Source: Gammaproteobacteria bacterium (lineage in GTDB: Bacteria > Pseudomonadota > Gammaproteobacteria > Pseudomonadales > Ketobacteraceae). From it: a DNA stretch of 64,000 bases. How positions within the stretch are numbered: the first letter of the stretch is position 1; each line of letters begins with the position of its first letter. Both the position numbers and the translations under genes were made by a program. Below, in pieces: positions 55,905-64,000 of this stretch. The stretch covers positions 1-64,000 of the forward strand of contig JABLXQ010000028.1 in the NCBI GenBank assembly GCA_013178375.1, in the 5' to 3' direction. Below the pieces are notes generated by a model, which was not told where the DNA came from, searched no databases, and saw only the letters and a program-made list of their open reading frames with translations.

Positions 55905-57202
55905 TGCAAATTCCCCGCGAAAACTGGCCTGTACTGGTGGCCGCCGCGCGCACGCCCTTTCTGGAAAGTGCCGGCGCCTATTCGGAATTGATGAGTTATG
56001 AACTGGGCGCGTGCGCACTGCGTGGCCTGATGGAGCGCGCTGCACTCGATCCGCAGCTGATTGAACTGGTGGTGATGGGCACGGTGCTGCACGAAATCAA
56101 CACCACCAATGTCGCGCGGGAAGCCATGTTGAGTGCAGGCTTGCCGCCGTCGATTCCCGCGTACACCGTGGCCATGGCGGGAATTTCCCCCAGCGTCGGC
56201 GTGATGAACATCTGCAGTGAAATCGCCCTGGGCCGGATGCAGTTCGGTATCGCTGGCGGCACGGAAAATTTTTCCGACGTGCCGATCCGGCTGTCGCAGA
56301 AAATCCGCCGTACCCTGATGAAAGTGCGACAGAGCCGCGACAGCCGCGAGCGCGTGAAGTTACTGGCGCAGCTGCGTCCGTGGGATTTGAAACTGGATCT
56401 GCCCATGAGTGCGGATTACACCACCGGGCTCAGCATGGGATCGGCCTGTGAAGCCATGGTCCGCACCTTTGGCGCCAGCCGGGCCGACAGCGACGCCTTC
56501 ACCGCCCACAGCCATACTGCCGCAGCCGCCGCCACACAAGCCGGCCACTACCGCGCGCAAATCGTGCCCGTCAAAACGCACAGCGCCAACGTGACCGACG
56601 ACAACAGCGTCCGCCCCGACACCAGCGTGGAAAAACTGGCGCGGCTGAAGCCGGTATTCGACAAGCAAAACGGTGTGATCACCGCCGGCAACGCATCGCG
56701 TTTTACCGACGGCGCAGGCGCAGTGCTGCTGGGCGCGCTCGGACAGGTGCAAGCCCGGGGCCTGCAACCACTGGCCATCGTGCGGGATTATATTCTGGCC
56801 GGCGTAAACAAACTGGAAACCGAAATGCTGCTGGGCCCGGCACTGACGATTCCCAAACTGCTGGCGCGCAACAGATTGTCATTTGACGATATTGGCGTGT
56901 GGGAAATCCACGAGGCATTTGCCACCCAGGTGCTGATCAACCGCAACTGCATGGCGTCACCGGATTTTATCCGGCAACGCTTCGGTGCCAGCACGCCTTG
57001 TGGCGAAATTCCGCTGGAAAAACTCAATGCCTGGGGCGGCTCGCTGGCACTGGGCAATCCGTTTGCCGCCACGGGCGTGCGTCTGCTGCACACGGCAGCA
57101 CAGCGGATGCAGGCGGAAAACCAGCGCTATGCCGTGGTGGCCACTTGTGCCGGCGGCGGACTGGGCGCGGCACTATTGCTGGAAACGCCCGCGTCCATCT
57201 GA
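55901..57202 (+). CDS. FadI-like thiolase homologue lacking the nucleophilic cysteine
   Basis: A 433-residue thiolase-fold protein closest to FadI. His337 (WEIHEAFAT) and the second active-site cysteine Cys416 (ATCAGGGLG) are conserved. However, where thiolases have TVNxxCGS or TVQxACAT, this protein has YTVAMAGIS, placing Gly94 at the position of the acyl-accepting cysteine. The nearest cysteine, Cys105, is 11 residues on. The DNA is unambiguous (GGA). Either the chemistry is altered, or it binds acyl-CoA without catalysis, or a sequencing/assembly change must be ruled out. It is translationally coupled to the MaoC-like gene. Confidence 0.82.
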   Translation: MMQIPRENWPVLVAAARTPFLESAGAYSELMSYELGACALRGLMERAALDPQLIELVVMGTVLHEINTTNVAREAMLSAGLPPSIPAYTVAMAGISPSVGVMNICSEIALGRMQFGIAGGTENFSDVPIRLSQKIRRTLMKVRQSRDSRERVKLLAQLRPWDLKLDLPMSADYTTGLSMGSACEAMVRTFGASRADSDAFTAHSHTAAAAATQAGHYRAQIVPVKTHSANVTDDNSVRPDTSVEKLARLKPVFDKQNGVITAGNASRFTDGAGAVLLGALGQVQARGLQPLAIVRDYILAGVNKLETEMLLGPALTIPKLLARNRLSFDDIGVWEIHEAFATQVLINRNCMASPDFIRQRFGASTPCGEIPLEKLNAWGGSLALGNPFAATGVRLLHTAAQRMQAENQRYAVVATCAGGGLGAALLLETPASI

Positions 57203-57214
57203 AGCATTATCCGC

Positions 57215-57880
57215 TCAGGATTCCTTGAAATCGATTTCCACCGTCTCATGGTCCGACGCGCCATAACGCGGCATGGGCATGCACACGTTGTCCGCCGCCA
57301 TTGAACTGATGGCGAAGTCGATCACCTTGTTGCTGGCGGGGCGGGTTGCGTCCTTTGTAGCCGTCAGGTAGCACAGTGCGTCCGGGTGCGAAATGGTTTT
57401 CATGGCGCTGGGCGTCTGGTTGTAATCCCCGATAATGATCTTGTGGCGATGGGGATGGGCGTGGCAGAAATGGGTGAAGGCATTGGCGATGTAGGCTTTG
57501 CCGCCAGCATGAATGTTCCCGATCGCCCAGTAGGTTTTATACACAGCCCAGAACAGCGGCCGGGGCGGACAAAAAGGATCATCGATGATCTCCTGCACCC
57601 GCAACATCTCCAGCTGAGAATCGCTGAAAATCGCCAGCGAACAGCGCACGTTGCCGCCGGGACTGGTGCGCACCCAGGGCACCCAGTAGGTGAAATAGCC
57701 GGTGTCATTGAAAATATTCAGAACATGTACCTTGTTGCAGGCATCATCGATATTCGCTGTGGGAATGCCGCCCAGATTGCCCGCCTCCTGCACCACCATG
57801 ATGTTGGGTTTTCTGCTGTTCAGGCGGTTCTCGATACCGGGCTTACTCAGCCCCTGGCTGTTCCATGTCAGTACGCGCAT
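57215..57880 (-). CDS. CdtB-like DNase I-superfamily nuclease
   Basis: A 221-residue endonuclease/exonuclease/phosphatase-fold protein. It starts RVLTWNSQG and continues MVVQEAGNL, TSPGGNVRCSLAIF, GNIHAGGK, IIIGDYNQTP, VIDFAIS and GASDHETVE, closely tracking the motif order of CdtB, the DNase subunit of cytolethal distending toxin. All catalytic positions are present: Asn7, Glu32, His124, Asp152, Asn154, Asp188, Asp210 and His211. No signal peptide and no CdtA/CdtC genes are nearby, unlike true CDT. It may be an intracellular nuclease, an effector of another system, or a phosphatase. ATG 57880 is preferred over one 19 codons upstream. Confidence 0.78.
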   Translation of the reverse strand: MRVLTWNSQGLSKPGIENRLNSRKPNIMVVQEAGNLGGIPTANIDDACNKVHVLNIFNDTGYFTYWVPWVRTSPGGNVRCSLAIFSDSQLEMLRVQEIIDDPFCPPRPLFWAVYKTYWAIGNIHAGGKAYIANAFTHFCHAHPHRHKIIIGDYNQTPSAMKTISHPDALCYLTATKDATRPASNKVIDFAISSMAADNVCMPMPRYGASDHETVEIDFKES

Positions 57881-58001
57881 GCGGTCCTCGAAGTGCGGAG
57901 TGAGTCTGCTGTTCAATCGGATTGCAGATCCTTGCATGATCAGGATGCGTCGGCAAGTGACACGGCCGCAATGCGTGTCTGAATACAGGACCGGTCCCAG
58001 A

Positions 58002-59306
58002 TCAGCACACTCCGTTTTCAGTGGCCGTGGTTGTAAAACCCTCCTTGCTCAACGCAACATTTCCGGACAAAAACGGATCCCGCAGGAACGCTTCGATTTC
58101 ATCAATCCGCTGCGCGGCGTCACGGTATCCCAGCTGCACCAGTTCCCGCGTGAATGCGGAATCAAACAGCAGAAAGCTGGTGAGGTCAGCACTTTGCGCG
58201 TCCGGCGTGCCCAGGCCCTCCATCAGATAACGCACGCTTTTCGGCATGCGATGTTCCAGTGTCTTGGCGATGATCGCAATGTCGGCCGACGGCGAGATCA
58301 CCAGCGGCGTCACAATGCGCATCGGTTCGTGATCGGGAACGGCATCACCCAACGGCGAGGCCACCAGCGACGCCAGCTTTTCGTGCTCGGTGACAAAGGA
58401 ATTCATCCGCTTCAAATGATCCAGATCGGCATCGAGATGATCCAGAAAAATCGCATTCATCAGGGTTCCGCAAATCTGCGACAGCGGCGGCCGCTTCAGG
58501 TCGCTGGAAAAATCCTCCGCCGACGACCACTCCGACCGCAGCAGGCTGTCCGCCGATTCCTGGCAGCGCACGCCCACCGCCAACAGCCGTTCAGCGCCCA
58601 AACGGATGGCCGGGCTCAGCGGCGTCACCAGCCGCATGGCACCGTCACCAAAATAGGCGGTGGATTTGCCGCACGGAAGTTCAACCGGTGGAAACACAAT
58701 CGGAATCGCCGCCGACGCCAATATATGCTGCACGGAAATTTCCGCACTCAGCGCCACGCGCCGGCTCTTGTTCCACAACGGGTGTCCCGGCTTGCCTTCA
58801 ATAAAGGTGAACGCGCGGCCGGAGTGGTAACCGGTGGTGGTGATGGCCAGCGCGTACAGCCCGCCCTCGCGCACCGAACGACGGATGCCCGCCAATGAAA
58901 GATTCTGGCTGAGAAAACCGTACAGCGGCGACGAATCCACCAGCGCACTGACCCTGCCCGCCCCCGTCAATCCACCCAGCGAAAAATCCAGCGCCAGGCG
59001 CCCGACATTTTGCAGCAGCGACAGCGTGTCGGTCCGGTACACGTCGCTGGCTTGCAGGTTGGACCAGAGTTTTACCAGCAGTTTGGCGGAAGCGCTGAAA
59101 TCGCCGTGTTGTGACGCGATGGCGGCACCATTGATGGCACCGGCGGACGCACCGGTGATGATGGAAAATGGGGCAGCGCTGTTGGCATAGACGGGCAGTT
59201 CACTGATCCGCTTCATGACACCGGCCTGGTAGGCGCCGCGCGCGCCTCCAGCGGTCAGAACCAGCGCGGTCATGGGCTGGTGGACGGATGCGTTGATGGG
59301 CAGCAT
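58002..59306 (-). CDS. Patatin-like phospholipase
   Basis: A 434-residue hydrolase with the oxyanion loop GGARGAYQAG (20-29), nucleophile motif GASAG (Ser54) and DGA (Asp221), the full patatin dyad. It likely hydrolyses phospholipid or lipid esters. No signal peptide is present. The ATG at 59306 has GAGGGA upstream; an ATG six codons earlier does not. It lies upstream of the CdtB-like gene in the same direction with a 121-bp gap, so the two may share a transcript. Confidence 0.85.
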   Translation of the reverse strand: MLPINASVHQPMTALVLTAGGARGAYQAGVMKRISELPVYANSAAPFSIITGASAGAINGAAIASQHGDFSASAKLLVKLWSNLQASDVYRTDTLSLLQNVGRLALDFSLGGLTGAGRVSALVDSSPLYGFLSQNLSLAGIRRSVREGGLYALAITTTGYHSGRAFTFIEGKPGHPLWNKSRRVALSAEISVQHILASAAIPIVFPPVELPCGKSTAYFGDGAMRLVTPLSPAIRLGAERLLAVGVRCQESADSLLRSEWSSAEDFSSDLKRPPLSQICGTLMNAIFLDHLDADLDHLKRMNSFVTEHEKLASLVASPLGDAVPDHEPMRIVTPLVISPSADIAIIAKTLEHRMPKSVRYLMEGLGTPDAQSADLTSFLLFDSAFTRELVQLGYRDAAQRIDEIEAFLRDPFLSGNVALSKEGFTTTATENGVC

Positions 59307-59584
59307 GCGGATTTCCCTCGGCATATTTGCCAGTAAGTGTGCAGAATATGTGCCACGCGTACCGCAGAGTCACCCGGTCGGGAAAACCACTCTGTTGTGG
59401 CTCCAAACCCGATATTTCATTGCCGGGAGCAGCAACACCGGACTCCAAAAAAGTGCCCTTTGATCCGCCCTGTCAGTTTTTCACTCGTCAGGAAGAAGGC
59501 GCGCACCAAATCGAGTCAGCGGCGCGACAGTACACCGCCAAATGTCGGCTAAACTTTCTGGACTGAAAGAACGGAGCGACACAT

Positions 59585-62500
59585 ATGAGGGAGTCAGGGG
59601 CAGATTCGAAGGTGAAGCGCTGGGTGGGCGCCACCTTGGTGATCTGTCTCTGCATTACGGGACTGGCGACCTGGCAAACGGATCGCCACAACCAGCAAGC
59701 CATCGATGCCGCCGTGACAACCGCAGCGGCCAAGGCCGCCAACGCCGTTACCGACCGCCTGCGCCTGTACGAGCATGGCCTGCGTGGCGCCCGCGGTGTA
59801 ATCCTCGCCCTGGACGAACAGGGCATCAGCCGCCAGCGCTTTCAGCGCTACATCCAGGCCCGCGAAATCCATCGGGGGTTCCCAGGCGCACGGGGCTTCG
59901 GCTTTATCCGCCGGGTGGAACGGTTGGGCGTCCCGGGGTTTGTACGCCAGGCACGCGAAGATGACTGGCCCGGATTCTCCATCCGCGAACTCTCGCCCCA
60001 TTCCGGCGAACGCTATGTCATCCAGTACATCGAGCCGGTGGAACGGAATTCACAGGCCGTGGGGCTGGACATCGCCTCCGAAACCAACCGCCGTGAAGCC
60101 GCATTCACCGCATTGCGCACGGGCGAAGCCAAACTGACCGGGCCCATCACGCTGGTGCAGGTTACCGGCGCGCCGTCCCAGTCCTTTCTTTTCCTGTTGC
60201 CGATTTACCGCACTGTCGCCACACCCGCCAGCCCCGAGGAGCGGCTTGCTGCCTGCATGGGATGGAGCTACGCGCCGCTGCTGATGAGTGAAGTGCTGGC
60301 GGATCTGCCGCTGGACAACCAGCAGGCCCATCTTGAAATCAGCGACACAACCCATCCCGGCAAGGAAGAGCTGTTTTACACCAGCCCGACGCCCCAGGGT
60401 AATCCCTCCAGCCTGAACAGCCATCGGCTGCAGCTCGACGTGTACGGCCGTCAGTGGCAGTTTACATTCTCCGCCTATCCGGCTTTTATCCGGCAGCTGC
60501 ATCTGATCGCGCCGGACTGGATTTTGTGGAGCGGAATCCTGCTCAGCCTGCTGATGGCAACGCTGGTGGGCACGGTACGCCTCAATCACGAACGCCAGCG
60601 CCTGCTGTTTGCCGGACAAGCCCGCATGGCCGCCATCGTGGAGAGTTCCGCCGACGGCATCATCGGCAAATCCCTCGAAGGCACCATCCTGTCCTGGAAC
60701 CGGGGCGCCGGGCAGATTTTCGGTTACAGCGCCAATGAAGCCATCGGCACTTCGATCAGCTCGCTGCTGGTGCCCGATGAACTGAAAGACGAAGAAGCCG
60801 CCATTCTGAAAAAAATTGCCCGTGGCGAGCAGGTGCTGAATGTCAAAACCCGGCGCCGGCACCGCGATGGTCATCTGGTGGATGTGTCCATCACCGTATC
60901 GCCGCTGCTGGGTCCGCGCGACACGGTCGTCGGTGCATCCACCACCGTGCGCGACATCTCCGAGCAGCAGGCCGCCGAAGCCCGCATCCACGAACTCAAT
61001 GCGAATCTAGAAGCCCAGGTGCAATTGCGCACGGCGGAACTGAACCAGCTCAACCTGCTGCTGAGCAGCGTTTTGCGCGCCGCAACCGAGGTTTCGATCA
61101 TCGCCACCGGGCTGGATGGCAAAATCCGTCTGTTCAACCGCGGCGCCGAACGCATCCTGGGATATGCGGCTGACGACATCGTGGGACAGTCCACCACCGA
61201 ACGCTTCTTTATCCCAGAAGAACTGGCGGCCCGCAGCCGGGAACTGTCACTGGAAACCGGCAGGCCGATCGAAGGCCGTCAGGCGCTGATCTGGAAACCG
61301 GAAAACGAGGGCGCGGAAAGCCGGGAATGGACCCTGCAACGCCGGGATGGAAGCCGCTTCATCGCCAGTGTGCTGATCACTGCCATGCGCGACAGCGACG
61401 GCCAGTTGACCGGTTTCCTGGGCATTGCCTTCGATATCACCCGGCAGAAAAACGCGGAACGGGAACTGGCCAGCAGCCTGGCCACCACACAGGCTATTCT
61501 GGATACCGCGCCCAATCCGATCATCACCGTCGACGACCATGGCCGGGTGCTGTCGTTCAACCCCGCCGGTGAACGGGTTTTCGGTTACCGCCAGACCGAG
61601 ATCGTGGGCCATAACGTACGTCAGCTGATGCCGGAGTCCAGCCGCCCGGCCAGCGTCAATCTGTTTGAGCACTACCGTCGCGACGGCAACACGCCCGTGG
61701 TCGATCCCGGTCGTGAAGTGCTGGCCCGTCACAAGGACGGCACCGTCTTCCCCATTCATCTGGCCGTGGGCACCATGACCGTCGCCGGCACGCGCCGGTT
61801 CGTCGGCCTCATCACCGATCTTACCGAGCAACATCAACAGAGAATGGCATTACTGGCGGCACGCGATCAGCTGATGATGGCGGCGAACGTTGCCAAACTG
61901 GGCATCTGGAGCTGGACGCTGGCAAACAATTCACTGCAGTGGAACGACCGGATGTTCGAACTGTATGACTACCCGCTGGCACTGCGCGAATCCGGACTGA
62001 ACTACACGCACTGGCGTCAGCGCCTGCATCCCGATGATGTCGTCGCAAATGACGAGAGCCTGACCGCCGCCCTGGAAGGTCGCGGCAATTACGACATCAT
62101 CTTCCGCATCACGCTGCCCGATGGCCGCATCCGTTTTCTGCAGACAGCCGCCTACATCGAGCGCGATGAAAACAACCAGCCGGTGAAAGTAACCGGCATC
62201 AACCTGGACATCACGGCCCAGCGCGAACTGGAAACCCGCCTGCTGCACGCCAAGACTCAGGCCGACCTGGCCAGCGCCGCCAAGTCATCTTTCCTCGCCA
62301 ACATGAGCCACGAAATCCGCACGCCGATGAACGCGGTGCTGGGCCTGCTGCAACTGGTGCGCCAGACCGAGCTGAACCTGCGGCAGCAGGATTATGTCGA
62401 CAAGGCACTGAGCTCCGGCCGGGCGCTGCTCAGCCTGCTCAACGATATCCTGGACTATTCCAAGATCGAGGCCGGCAAGCTGGAACTGGACCTGCATCCG

Positions 62501-64000
62501 CTCGAACTGGATACGCTGCTGTGTGAACTGGGGGATGTGCTGTCCGGCAACCAGGGCAAGAAGGATATTGAAATACTGTTCGCGATCGACCCGAATCTGC
62601 CGTCAGTGTTGGTGGGCGACAAGCTGCGCCTGCTGCAGGTGATGATCAACCTCGCCGGCAATGCGTTCAAGTTTACCCAGCAGGGGCAAATCGTCATCGG
62701 TGTCGAGGAACTGCAGCGTTCAAACGGTTCGATCCTGCTGCGGTTCTCGGTGACAGATACCGGCATCGGCATCAATCCAGAGCAATTGCAGCGCATTTTC
62801 CAGAGCTTCACCCAAGCCGAAGCCTCCACTGCGCGCCGCTTCGGCGGCAGCGGCCTGGGCCTCGTCATCAGCAAGCGCCTGATAGACCTCATGCACGGCA
62901 CGCTGGAAGTCACCAGTGAGCCCGGCAAGGGCAGTCGCTTCTGGTTTGACGTGCCCTTGAGCGTGGCGAATTTCACTCCCATCAAGGAAAGCTGTCCCAC
63001 CGCCGACGTTCCCCTGCATGTATTGATCGTGGACGACAACCCGGTTGCAGCGGAATTGATGACGGCCACCGCGCAGGCACTGGGCTGGCGTACCCAGACC
63101 GTTTTCAACGGTGCCGATGCACTGGTGCGCGTCGAAACAGCGGCCCGCCACAACGACCGGTTTGATGTGGTGCTGATGGACTGGCGCATGCCCGATATGG
63201 ACGGCCTCGACGCCGCGCAACAGATCCGGCGCAGCAGCACAACCACCAGCTCGCCGCTGGTGATCATGGTCAGCGCCTACGGTCGCGAAATATTGGCGTC
63301 CGAGCAACAGAATGCCGATGCGCCCTTTGCGGATTTCCTCACCAAACCAGTGACACCCCGCCAGCTGGCGAACACAGTGATGCAGGTGCTGACGGGGAAA
63401 TCCGCAACCCAGACACCCGGTTCCGCGCCCAAGCCACGCCTCCAGCGCCTGCACGACATGCGACTGCTGGTGGTCGATGACAACACGATCAACCGCCAGG
63501 TGGTGGCCGAATTGCTGCAAGGTGAAGGCGCCAGCGTGACGCTGGCAGAAGGTGGCGCTGATGGCGTCGCCGCAGTGCAGGCCTCGCCGGACGCCTTCGA
63601 TGCCGTCATCATGGACATGCAGATGCCCGACGTGGATGGTATCGAAGCCACCCGCCGCATCCGTGCCGATGCGCGCTTCAGCCGACTGCCGATCATGGCG
63701 ATGACCGCCAACGCCTCCAACGCTGACCGGGACGCGTGCCTCGCGGCCGGCATGAACGAACACGTGGGCAAACCCATCGATCTTGAACAGACCGTGGCGA
63801 CATTGCTGAAACTGACAGGCCGGCGCGCCACCCAGTCAGGCGCGCTGTCCGCCACACCCGCCGAGACCAAAGCCGCGCTGGTGGAACCCCTGGCGACAAC
63901 ATTGTCACGCCTGGGCGGCAAGCGCGCACTCTACACCCGCATGCTGACCATCTTCGAGCCGGAAGAAAACACCCTGATCGACGAACTCTGCGGGAAAATC
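59585..64000 (+). CDS. CHASE-PAS hybrid histidine kinase (runs off the window)
   Basis: An open frame of 1472 codons without a stop, starting at an ATG with GGAG 8 nt upstream. Order: membrane helix (about 14-30), periplasmic CHASE domain (GARGFGFIRR ... VGLDIASETNRREAA), second helix (306-332), four PAS domains (about 347-460, 492-620, 636-750 and 757-870), HisKA with phospho-His909 (MSHEIRTPMN), HATPase (NLAGNAFKFT), and two receiver domains with phospho-acceptor Asp1199 and Asp1344. The visible end (LSRLGGKRALYTRML) looks like the start of a histidine phosphotransfer domain. The cognate regulator and ligand are unknown; the C-terminus is truncated by the edge. Confidence 0.93.
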   Translation, partial: MRESGADSKVKRWVGATLVICLCITGLATWQTDRHNQQAIDAAVTTAAAKAANAVTDRLRLYEHGLRGARGVILALDEQGISRQRFQRYIQAREIHRGFPGARGFGFIRRVERLGVPGFVRQAREDDWPGFSIRELSPHSGERYVIQYIEPVERNSQAVGLDIASETNRREAAFTALRTGEAKLTGPITLVQVTGAPSQSFLFLLPIYRTVATPASPEERLAACMGWSYAPLLMSEVLADLPLDNQQAHLEISDTTHPGKEELFYTSPTPQGNPSSLNSHRLQLDVYGRQWQFTFSAYPAFIRQLHLIAPDWILWSGILLSLLMATLVGTVRLNHERQRLLFAGQARMAAIVESSADGIIGKSLEGTILSWNRGAGQIFGYSANEAIGTSISSLLVPDELKDEEAAILKKIARGEQVLNVKTRRRHRDGHLVDVSITVSPLLGPRDTVVGASTTVRDISEQQAAEARIHELNANLEAQVQLRTAELNQLNLLLSSVLRAATEVSIIATGLDGKIRLFNRGAERILGYAADDIVGQSTTERFFIPEELAARSRELSLETGRPIEGRQALIWKPENEGAESREWTLQRRDGSRFIASVLITAMRDSDGQLTGFLGIAFDITRQKNAERELASSLATTQAILDTAPNPIITVDDHGRVLSFNPAGERVFGYRQTEIVGHNVRQLMPESSRPASVNLFEHYRRDGNTPVVDPGREVLARHKDGTVFPIHLAVGTMTVAGTRRFVGLITDLTEQHQQRMALLAARDQLMMAANVAKLGIWSWTLANNSLQWNDRMFELYDYPLALRESGLNYTHWRQRLHPDDVVANDESLTAALEGRGNYDIIFRITLPDGRIRFLQTAAYIERDENNQPVKVTGINLDITAQRELETRLLHAKTQADLASAAKSSFLANMSHEIRTPMNAVLGLLQLVRQTELNLRQQDYVDKALSSGRALLSLLNDILDYSKIEAGKLELDLHPLELDTLLCELGDVLSGNQGKKDIEILFAIDPNLPSVLVGDKLRLLQVMINLAGNAFKFTQQGQIVIGVEELQRSNGSILLRFSVTDTGIGINPEQLQRIFQSFTQAEASTARRFGGSGLGLVISKRLIDLMHGTLEVTSEPGKGSRFWFDVPLSVANFTPIKESCPTADVPLHVLIVDDNPVAAELMTATAQALGWRTQTVFNGADALVRVETAARHNDRFDVVLMDWRMPDMDGLDAAQQIRRSSTTTSSPLVIMVSAYGREILASEQQNADAPFADFLTKPVTPRQLANTVMQVLTGKSATQTPGSAPKPRLQRLHDMRLLVVDDNTINRQVVAELLQGEGASVTLAEGGADGVAAVQASPDAFDAVIMDMQMPDVDGIEATRRIRADARFSRLPIMAMTANASNADRDACLAAGMNEHVGKPIDLEQTVATLLKLTGRRATQSGALSATPAETKAALVEPLATTLSRLGGKRALYTRMLTIFEPEENTLIDELCGKI

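Noticed and set aside
57215-57880. A complete cytolethal distending toxin locus
   Set aside because: Only a CdtB-like gene is present; no ricin-type CdtA/CdtC lectin genes or signal peptide are nearby.
62720-63763. A 347-codon minus-strand frame within the histidine kinase
   Set aside because: Antisense to the kinase and receiver domains with intact motifs; no independent evidence.
1-64000. CRISPR arrays, tRNA, rRNA or a retron/DGR system
   Set aside because: No regularly spaced direct repeats, no cloverleaf or rRNA-like segments and no reverse-transcriptase frame were seen on either strand.

Overview
The window reads as a GC-rich chromosomal segment of a gammaproteobacterium, most likely in the Pseudomonadales/Oceanospirillales range. 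The best evidence is the block metZ-purF-cvpA-dedD-folC-accD-trpA-trpB-trpF-truA-fimV-asd-leuB-leuD-leuC with a divergent LysR gene. This is the order known from Pseudomonas and relatives, with trpBA placed between accD and trpF. No rRNA, tRNA or CRISPR array was recognised. Genes are dense, mostly in long operons with 1-4 nt overlaps.

Left edge (1-6.4 kb) is accessory. It starts with the right end of an IS21-family element that has cut the 5' end off a small tyrosine recombinase gene. Next comes a minus-strand operon whose three genes overlap by 4 nt each. I read it as an ABC three-component (ABC-3C) conflict system: a protein with a nuclease-like QxK motif, a small middle component, and a Rad50-like DUF3732 ATPase. 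After 0.8 kb without a credible gene lies a 158-residue orphan protein.

From 6.4 to 16 kb: a DUF748/AsmA-like protein; then a four-gene minus-strand operon (LPG-synthase-type membrane protein, HAD-UbiA fusion, DprE1-like, DprE2-like) that looks like a route to polyprenyl-phospho-arabinose; then a MoxR-DUF58-TgpA (transglutaminase) operon. From 16 to 34 kb is the conserved core block of amino-acid, purine, folate and fatty-acid genes plus fimV. From 34 to 46 kb: LysR, a YgjP-like metalloprotease, an EamA transporter, TetR with a probable operator, a homocysteine methyltransferase, methionine-salvage genes mtnC/D/B, an MFS transporter, aroC, prmB, a DUF4892 protein and an SDR.

From 46 to 54 kb lies a plus-strand cluster resembling the ethylmalonyl-CoA pathway: a CitE-like aldolase (DUF6986), methylsuccinyl-CoA dehydrogenase, mesaconyl-CoA hydratase, ethylmalonyl-CoA mutase and its MeaB GTPase. 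Crotonyl-CoA carboxylase/reductase is not in the window. Then follow a flavodoxin, a MaoC-like hydratase overlapping a thiolase homologue that lacks the usual nucleophilic cysteine, a CdtB-like nuclease, a patatin-like lipase and a multi-PAS hybrid histidine kinase that runs off the right edge.

The most unusual structure is a family of four intergenic elements (16.1, 34.1, 40.2 and 49.7 kb). Each has a 52-54 bp conserved core made of two mini-hairpins. The core is flanked by long, nearly perfect inverted arms (27-36 bp) whose sequence differs completely from copy to copy. This is the reverse of ordinary MITE or IS architecture and is my main candidate for something undescribed.
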